Shown: positions 23,701 to 33,100 of the stretch, in pieces | Numbering within the stretch: position 1 is the first letter of the stretch | Layout: every line of letters starts with the position of its first letter | Assembly: GCF_000003815.2 (NCBI RefSeq) | Contig: NC_049990.1 | Location: 22,544,623 to 22,590,407, forward strand | Length of the DNA stretch: 45,785 nucleotides | DNA from: Branchiostoma floridae | Taxonomy: Eukaryota > Chordata > Leptocardii > Amphioxiformes > Branchiostomatidae | Direction: 5' to 3' | Position numbers and translations under genes: made by a program | Notes under the pieces: model-generated | Databases searched by the model: none | What the model was told of the DNA's origin: nothing | Seen by the model: only the letters and a program-made list of their open reading frames with translations

Positions 23701-23932
23701 AGTCTAATGCTGCGCTTAGATGTAGACAAAGGTTTCTTTTCAGGAAGTACAATAATATGATAATTTCAAGAATAAACGTTGGGCAATTTTCTCCAACATC
23801 ACTTAATTTGTCTTAGTAGAATTGTTTACAAAACATTTTGGTTACAATATTGCAATTTCAGGGGAGTTTGTTTCCTTTCAACTATATACTTATGCTGTTG
23901 CAGTGGGAACATTCTGTCATAGAAATATAAAC
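20720..23932. other. Region downstream of glycogenin, no supported gene
   Basis: AT-rich sequence with short random ORFs on both strands. It probably includes the 3' untranslated region of glycogenin next to 23933, but no polyadenylation site could be fixed with confidence. Confidence 0.35.
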
Positions 23933-24100
23933 CTAAGTCTTCATCTGAGCGTCAAGTTTCTTCTGGATGTTCTCAAAGCGGTCCAAACCAGTGAAATCAA
24001 TCTCCCCTCGCTCCCAGGCCCGTCGGTGGTCCTCTGACGACACGTACGCGGGCCTTTCCACGCTCTGCACTTGTAGCTGGGCCAACTGGCTGGTAATGTC
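23933..24100 (-). CDS. GYG: Glycogenin last coding exon, glycogen-synthase-binding tail
   Basis: Acceptor TTTTCTAG at 24101-24108, then [37 protein letters not shown] and [15 protein letters not shown], then TAG at 23935-23933. The W-E-x-G-x-x-D-F/Y-x-G-x-D-x-F-x-x-I pattern is the conserved C-terminus of animal glycogenins that docks on glycogen synthase. The exon starts in phase 0, so it can directly follow either the linker exon or any of the phase-0 microexons. Confidence 0.92.
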   Translation of the reverse strand, partial: DITSQLAQLQVQSVERPAYVSSEDHRRAWERGEIDFTGLDRFENIQKKLDAQMKT

Positions 24101-27100
24101 CTAGAAAATCGTATTGAAAAAATTACAGTCTGACAATTCACCTGTGTACAAAATGTGGATTTTCTATGCCGAACTTTGACTTTGACCCAACCAAATCAGT
24201 GGATTGTTTTGATATCACATCAGTAATTCATATCAGAAGTGAACGTAATGGTTTTATCATCAGAAAATTAAATCTTGATTTTGAATGATGTATGTTGATT
24301 TGAACATATTTAGGACCAAAGTAGCAGTATCTAGCCTTGCAACAGCATACTACTGGCTTGCAATAGATGCCACATATAGCTAATTGGCTGAATTGCCAAG
24401 GTCAGAGTTCAAAGGTCAGCAGGTCAAACTGTTCCTGCCTGCAGCAAACTCCAGATTTCCACACATATCACAGGTACAGAGCACCAAATAAGGGTGTGTA
24501 GATAACAAAAGACACCAAATTTGGGCATCTAGACCCAAGTATCACAGGTACATGGCACCAAATAAGGGCATCTAGATCCACATATCGCAGGTAGAGCACC
24601 AAATAGGGGTGTGTAGATTCAAACCTGGTACAGGACACCATATAAGACCATCTAAATGCAAATATGGAACTTCAGTTTGAACACATATCACAGAGAGAGG
24701 CCACCAAATAATTGCATCCTAAATTTGTTCGTAATCTTGAAGTTAACCAAAAAATGAAAATGTGAAAGGTACAAAAATATGTCATGAGGTAAAAAAAATA
24801 TTGCAAAAAATGTCAGCTACTTACAACATTCCCCTCTCCCTCCTTTCATTAGAAAAGTAAAGAAGTAGAAAAAAAAGTGCAAAATGATCTACCTGCTTGT
24901 GAAAGGTGAAAAGTTGCTAAATTACATTGGATAAAGTATACGATTTTGAAGTCTTATCTGTCAACGGAAAGTAAACGAAAAGGAAAAAAAGTTCAAAAAG
25001 GTAAAAAGCTTGATCAAAATCAAAATATGTGAGGTAAAAAAAGAATGCAGTTACTTACAACATTCTCCTCATTCTCCTTTCAATAGAAAAGGTAGAAATA
25101 AGAGAAAAATTAAGCAAAAAAAGGTGCAAAATGATCTGCAAGCTTGTGAAAGATGACAAGTTGTTCTACACTGAATATAGCACACTATTAGATAAATCTA
25201 TTACATGTCTGAGGTATAGGACACCAATTAAGGGCATCTTGTTGTTTGCAACTTTCCACTGTCTCATCAACAGAAAGTAAACCAAAAGGAAAGGAAAGCA
25301 CAAAATGTGAAAGGTAAAAAGTTGTGTGCATACTACGTATAAAATATGAGGTCAAAAAATATGTTGCAAAAAATGGACAGTTACTTACAACATCCTCCGC
25401 ACTCTCCTTTCAATATAAAAAAAGTATAAAAAAAGAGAAATAAAATTGAAGGGCAAAATGATCTACAAGATTGAGAAAGGGGGGAAAGCTGTTTGCTAGT
25501 TGTTCCACACTGAATATAGCATGTATTTATAAGTTTCTACATGCCTGGTAAAGGGCACCAATCTTATGGTTATTTGCAACCTTCCACTGACTCATCTGTC
25601 AACAGAAAGAAAACCAAAAAGAAAAAAATTGCAAACTGTGAAACTTAAATTAAAAAGCTGTGACTATGCAAAATATTTGTGGCAAAAAAAGATTGCAAAA
25701 TAATTTCAGTTACTTACAGAATTTTCCTCCCTCTTCTTTCCATAAAAAAAGTAAAAAAAGGGAAAATGAAGTAAAAAAAAAAGAGCAAGATGATCTTCTG
25801 GCTTGTGAAAGGGGAAAAGCTGTTTGATAGTTGGGTATCAAAATATGGTGTACAAAATATTACAGTTACTTACAACATTCTCTTCTTTCTCCTTTCATTA
25901 GAAAAAAAAGGAATTTTAAAAGAAAAAGAGAAAATGAAAAATGTGCAAAATAAGCTTGTGAAAGGTGAAAAGTTGTTTGATACTTGTCTTACATTGGATA
26001 TAGTATGGATAAGTCTATATGTCAGGTACAGGGCACCAGTTAAGGGCATCTTGAAGTTGGTTGCAACTTTTCACTGTCTTATAAATAGAAAGTAAACCAA
26101 AAAGGAAGAAAAGCAAAATGTTAAAGGTAGAAAGCTGTTTGCATTCTAGGTCAAAATAAGGTGTAAAAAATATGTTGCAAAAATGACAGTTACTTACAAC
26201 ATTCGCTTCTCTCTCCTTCAATAAAAAACAAAAATAAAAAGAGAAATTCAATGTAAAAAAAAATGTGAAATGATCTACAAGATTGTGTAAGGTGAAAAGT
26301 TGTTTGATAGTTGTTTTATGCTCTATGTACCACTTATAGGGCACCGATTAAGGGCATTCTAATGTTGTTTCCAACTGTCTTTGCTGTCAACAAAAAGCAA
26401 ACCAAAAAGGAAAAATGTTACAAAATGTGAAAGGTCAAAAGCTATGTGCAAGCTGGTAAGTTACTTACAACATTCTCCTTTCTCTCCTTCATTAAGAATA
26501 ATAAAAAAGAGAAAGAAAGTAAAAAAGGTGCAAAATGATCTACAAACTTGTGAAAGGTGAAAAGTTGTTTGGCAGTTATTTACATTGGATATAGCATGGA
26601 TAATGCCTTTATGTGTGCTTGTGACACTTGATTTTGTGGCAATGATTATTCTAATACAAACATGGATATTTGGGGACTGCAGCTTGCCCATGCAGGAACA
26701 ACTTTGACAACAATCGTGAATGGTTTTAAACAGTGCAAAAATTATTGTAAAAGACCACACATCTAAAGAAAAATAAACATGTCTGCAAGAAAAAGCAAAA
26801 AACTGTCAATGTCAATAAAGGAAAGTGCCACAGTGACTAAAGATACCGTCAGCACCCAGTTTTGCCTGCAGTAATCCTCTAAAATTATACGATCATGAAA
26901 CATTTTTATACCAAAATGTCCAAAATAGCCATGATCAAGACAAAAACTACTTTCTTATCTTAAAAATGAGTGAATTTGCATGAAGGTTGCAACTTTAAAA
27001 GAGGTAGAAAATATTTGCAGTTTGACAGTATATACAGTCATGGTGCCAATAGTGACAGACATACATACCTACGTACTAGGTAGTATACAGTCACAAAATG

Positions 27101-27141
27101 TACATTTGGTCTATTCTAAACTAGTGTATGTGTGTCTGTGT

Positions 27142-27177
<36 letters not shown>

Positions 27178-30100
27178 TCTTATACAATGTAAGTACAATG
27201 TACATCGATGGGTCATACATTGACTAATTAAAATGTGAAATGGCCAGAATAAGATGATTGGACTAGATCAGATGCTGTCATAACTTGGTTTTTAGTACAA
27301 AATAGATATGGTACCAGACCAGCTCATCTTAGTTGAAACCTAGACTTAAAGATTAAAATTCAAAGCAATTTTTAAAAGTATGAATCCATGATGGAAAGTC
27401 AAACATGAGACAGATTTGATTAGCACCAAACTGTGTCATTATGTTTTGTTTAGGTGTTATGACAGCAAAGCATATCTAAGTTCCAGAATAAAGTGCAATT
27501 AAACAGCACATTCACATGTCTAGGTTTTGAATGGAATGATGGGGAGTTCTCCTGTGATATGAGTGAAGTCTGCAGCAAGCAGCAAAGCTGGTGTGTGACA
27601 GGGGGATCATTTCACATTGTCTATGAAACAAATGTACATATAATCCTACAATCTACATAGTACACAACAGGGTCAAACAATAGTCTGTAGATAAGGCATC
27701 CATACATGTATGTAAGTCATTTAAGGACTGTAGACGATTCATCTCTTCAGGAAAAACCATTGCCCCACCCCCAGAAAAAAACAAATGAAAAACAAAGATG
27801 ATGTCACTTGTAGAGAAATGTACAATTTCTTGGCACAGTCCAGGGCTGGTGTATATGCATGTAGATCCCTTCTCTACCAAACACAACTGAAGTCAACGCA
27901 ACTGAACGACACTGTCAAAGAACAACAAAATCTTGAGAATGGAGAGTGCGAAGCGGCACAAAGTCGCAAAGCTAGGGGCGGCAAAGCGGGTATGCAGCGG
28001 CTGCAGCATGTCAGGTTCTACGCAATACCTCAGCATTGTCCCCGAGGGAAGACACTCCGGACGTGTCTACAGGTGTTTCACATAACGTCGACTCAGACTC
28101 TGTACTCTCATCTCCCTCTAGGGATAAACACTCAGACTGGGACGGATCCTCAAATTCATTCCCATGGTGCTCGGGCTCGTTTATCTCATGATCCTCTTTA
28201 AAATCATTCCCATGATCCTCTGGCTCTTCTATCCCATGATCCTCTGGCTCTTCTATCCCATGATCCTCTGGCTCTTCTATCCCATGATCCTCTGGCTCTT
28301 CTATCCCATGATCCTCCTCAAATTCATCCCCATGGTGCTCTGGCTCTTCTATCCCATCATCCTCTACTTCAGAATCTGGGCTATCGTGTGGTTCGTGCTG
28401 CCAGTGAGGCACGTGAGGGGGGTCAAAGTTCCTATCCGTGTCCTCATTCCCATCATGCACTGGTGTGAAATGTTCTGTGGGAGGGGTTGGCGGATGCCAT
28501 GGAGGAAAGCGTGGACTTTGTGGCAGCGGAATCCTATCCGGGACTCTATCCTACGCAAAGTCCAAGCAAACATACTATGTATATGGTATGACAGATGCAA
28601 AGCATGTCCAATATCTGTCATTACTGCCGAAAAGCATATTCATCCAACATACTAAACTTTCAAACATGCAAATTTAGGAAAAGGTGAGCTGGAACAAACA
28701 ATATATAGATAAATTTACCTGATGTCCTGTTGTGAATTCCATTTTCTTCGTTAACAAATTAATGAATATAAGGCGCCTTGATGTTTGTTGTGTAAATGTA
28801 ACAAAATGTATGTGGATAGCACCACAAATAAAAGTATAATTCGTTTTTCATCGTTAACAAATTAATGAATACAAAGAGCCTTGATATGCATCATGTCAAT
28901 GTAACAAGTCACAACTGATTGTTCAAAAACTTTGCACAAGATAAACAAACCACTAACTACTCTTAAAACTACAACAACTCTATGGGGACGTAACATTACC
29001 TGCAGCTGCATGTAATAAACTTGCATGCAGAGAATTACTGAAAGCAGGTAAATCAAACACCCCAAAAGAAGCTTTGAAAAATCATGTAAAGAAATTAAAC
29101 TGAAACAGCTTTGTGTGATAGAAGCTAAAACTGCATAATTAACATTAATAAATGCAGCAGTAATTAGTAAGCTCACTTCACCACACCACAGACGCACTGC
29201 AAAGCTTGTCATGAAAGAAGCAAAGATCGGCGTTGAAAAAAATCATTCACACCAAGACACTTAAAAAATAACTGTCAGAACAGCAGTAGAAATTAAAATG
29301 AAGAAATTTGGTTGTCGAGTCATTTGTGAAGATTAATTCAGCATCATTTAGGTAGACCCTTAACAGATTAAAAGCTTAGTGAGTAAATAAAGATCACTTA
29401 ATTATATGACTATGATTAGGCTGAAGTCATCACAACAGGGCTCGAAATACTTTAAAAGCATTTCTGAATCGGAGCAGGCACCTTTACCATTGACTTTACC
29501 ATATACATGCAATAGACTTTAGAAATCATTTTGAACAGATTCTTCTGTTAACGTTTTACCGGTTGAACAATCAATACAGTAAAGGTACATTCAGGTGCAC
29601 TTGTATATCCAGTACATGGACCAGTATAGGTTAGGTGCAGGTGGACATCAGAAATACCTGCACAGTTACAAAGTTTACATGGACCTGTGCAGGTTAGGTG
29701 CAGGTAGACCTCAGAAATGCATGGCTATTATGCATGTTCCAATTTTACCTAAACCTGTGTATACCGAGTACATGGACAAGTCCAAGTCAGGTGCAGGTAG
29801 ACATCAGAAATACCTGCACATTGTCAATTTTTACCTGCACAAACTTAGTTGTATTTTGAGCCCTGAAAGAATAATCCTTAAGAACAGTCAGAAGGTCTAT
29901 AACTACCGTACATGTTAGACTGACTCACGCCACACATTCTAAAGATCAGAAGGTAAGTGCTGTTTGAACATTGCATTTTCATAGAGCACTGGTCCTCAAA
30001 TTTGCTAAGGCACTGAAAATTTGGAAAATTCAATCAAATCTAATCCTGACAATCGATATAAATCAAGCAATAACTTCTCTTTTGCGTCATAACAATCATA

Positions 30101-33100
30101 ATTTGAATCTCCCAGTGACAGTGTTGTCAGGTAATTGTAGAAGGAGTATGTTGGCATATGTTCAATGTAATCCAACATGGTGCAAAAAGCAATCATCAAA
30201 GCCTGTATAGCTGATAAACTGTCAGATTTCGACTTTGCAACCAATAGTTATATGGGTATAAAACTGTTAGTGGAAGAAGAGTTGTTGGGGAAGCTACGAG
30301 AGGGTACAAGCCACAAACCTGGGTATCATCCGCATGGTCACCAGAGAGGATCTGGACAGTGGACATGACAGGTGATTGGTTAATGAAGAAAGGATCTCCG
30401 CACCTCTGCACTATGTTAGACAATACACCTTGGACAATACATGCAGGAAGTGAGCTTTTTTTTTACTCAAATGTGCTACGATATTACAGCTGCACGTGAA
30501 TATTCGTGCATTATGAAGAAATGAAGGATCTTGGCATCAAATTCCAATATATGACTTAGTATATAGATGTATGCTACGAGTTGTGAAAGGAGTACCAACA
30601 CCACATGTACTAGTATGCATTACTTGTAGTGGCGTTTGAAATACACAATTTACATGCATTTAGAAGCATTTTCTAGTTATTTGCAATTAAAGGCAGATGG
30701 CCTCTTCCCAAAGCAACACTTTTACAGAATAGTACTTTAAATGCAAGATGAGCATTTGGAATAGTGCCCTTTAAATGCAAGATGATTTTGGAATAGTCTG
30801 TGTACTTTAAATGCAAGATAAGTTTGGAATAGTCAATGTACAATATAAACAAAATGCATTAATGTATGTTACAGTACACAGAACACAAAATGCATGGCCA
30901 AAACATACCATAGATTTGAAAAGAATTCTTATAAAAACAACCAACCTGTCCCTGCCCCTCCAGCAATGGTTTGACCCTGTTCATGAAGACATCCCACCAG
31001 GCCTGGAGAAAGTCCATGTGGTGCAGGGGGAGGGAGGAGTCCTGGTTAGGGTGGGGCTTCACCGTGCCCGAACTTGTGTTGTACTGGTGGTGCCACGGCT
31101 TGATGGGGCCGATGAAATGGACTATTTTCACCTCACCTCCAAATCTAGTGAAAACAAAATTATGTATAATTATGTATAATGGTAAAACAGGTTATGTGTA
31201 ATTATGTATACTGGAAAAATCCTTATGTATAATTATACATAATTCTTTGAAATTATTTGTTTTTCCAGAATTAAATTGCAGCTTGTTAGACATGTCTTAT
31301 CAAGACCTATCATTTGACACCTTAGAAGTGTAGAAAATTTGAACTTGAAATGTACAAACTGTACCAAGTAGATTGTACTTGTACATTGCAAACAATGTAT
31401 AACATTTGAACCATTTATGCGGACAATATAATTTAGTGACAGGTAGGTATTGCAATACAAAGCCTTAAGGTATAAAGTAGACACCTTAAATCTGTACAAA
31501 AATTTGAGGTCAAAATGTACAAACTGCACAAGGTAGATTGCACTTGTACATTGCAAGCAATGTATAACATTTGAACCATCTATGTAGACAACATAATTTA
31601 GTGACTACTGCAATGGTAAAGGTGTTTTACTTCACTGTATAAGAACATTAAGTGATTTACACGTTCGTCTGACACATGATCAACCATGAAATTGGATCCA
31701 TGAAATAGAAAATTAGAAATTCTTGCTCATTCTGCTATAATGTCATACAAAGCAGCAGCAAAATGAGTAAGTGTATGCAGTAAATGGAAAAAAAATCGTA
31801 AAAAGGACGCTAATGTTGAAGAATGTCAAAGATGTAAAATTACAAATTACTCTGTCTTCAGTCCTTTGTTCAACCTTCCTGACCACTTTGCTTTCACAAT
31901 GACTACAACTTTTTGCCAAACTTTTGTATTCTTCGCACATTTGCATCAGTTCTTGGGTTCCCAGGTCATGTCATCTTTATAATCGAATCAACATGACCTG
32001 AGACAATACCATAAAACTTAAGTTAGTAAGTGCATTGTGTGTGACATTGCCTTACCTATTAAAGGCAGGTAGGTAGGAGTAGTGTATAGTACTGTGCGTG
32101 ACATTGCCTTACCTATTAAAGGCAGGTAGGTAGGAGTAGTGTATAGTACTGTGTGTGACATTGCCTTACCTATTAAAGGCAGGTAGGTAGGAGTAGTGTA
32201 TAGTACTGTGTGTGACATTGCCTTACCTATTAAAGGCAGGTAGGTAGGAGTAGTGTATAGTAAGTACTGTGTGTGACATAGTCTTACCTATTAAAAGCAG
32301 GTAGGTAGGAGTAGTGTATAGTACTGTGTGTGACATTGCCTTACCTATTAAAGGCAGGTAGATAGGAGTAGTGTATAGTACTGTGTGTGACATAGTCTTA
32401 CCTATTAAAGGCAGGTAGGTAGGAGTAGTGTATAGTACTGTGTGTGACATAGTCTTACCTATTAAAGGCAGGTAGGTAGGAGTAGTGTATAGTAAGTACT
32501 GTGTGTGACATAGTCTTACCTATTAAAGGCAGGTAGGTAGGAGTAGTGTATAGTACTGTGTGTGACATAGTCTTACCTATTAAAGGCAGGTAGGTAGGAG
32601 TAGTGTATAGTAAGTACTGTGTGTGACATAGTCTTACCTATTAAAGGCAGGTAGGTAGGAGTAGTGTATAGTACTGTGTGTGACATAGTCTTACCTATTA
32701 AAGGCAGGTAGGTAGGAGTAGTGTATAGTAAGTACTGTGTGTGACATAGTCTTACCTATTAAAGGCAGGTAGGTAGGAGTAGTGTATAGTACTGTGTGTG
32801 ACATAGTCTTACCTATTAAAGGCAGGTAGGTAGGAGTAGTGTATAGTAGATGTCATGTTGTACAGGAAAGACAGGTGACGAGAGATGTCTTTAGTTCCCC
32901 AGTCACTGAAGAAGGTGTTCAACAGGCCCTGGTCTCCCCCTGAAGGGAAATACAAAACATTTAACATGTTTCAAGACCACTTCATCTTGTCTTCACGCAG
33001 CTTTTGTTTTTTCAACATGCACCTAAAAAGTCTCATATATAATACAGTCAGACTAACTACATTGTCAACCTTGACTTGTTTTAGTACGGGGAGGGCTGTA

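Larger units (their letters stand above)
24735..26600 (-). repeat. Tandem ~330 bp repeat array carrying seven candidate microexons
   Basis: Units share, in plus-strand order, TTACTTACAACATTCTCC, an A-rich tract, GCAAAATGATCTACAAG, CTTGTGAAAGGTGAAAAGTTG, GGGCACCAATTAAGGGCAT and an AAAGTAAACCAAAAAGGAAA block. Distances between successive microexons are 234, 330, 329, 156, 324 and 271 bp, so some units carry internal deletions. The body varies, but the short splice-flanked segment is kept in every unit. Confidence 0.8.
28551..30945. other. Glycogenin intron with local repeats
   Basis: No exon supported. Holds a short local duplication around TTCGTTAACAAATTAATGAAT (28747 and 28850) and the TTAGGTGCAGG repeats at 29590-29850. 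Confidence 0.5.

Noticed and set aside
28164-28655. Plus-strand hydrophobic repeat protein (MILWLFYP repeats) as a membrane protein
   Set aside because: It is the antisense shadow of the acidic glycogenin linker, which has matching splice sites and phase.
32018-32850. Direct-repeat array that could be taken for a CRISPR array or a coding repeat ([18 protein letters not shown])
   Set aside because: Units abut with no unique spacers, and the open 19-residue frame is not the frame of the authentic exon; it exists only because 57 is a multiple of three.
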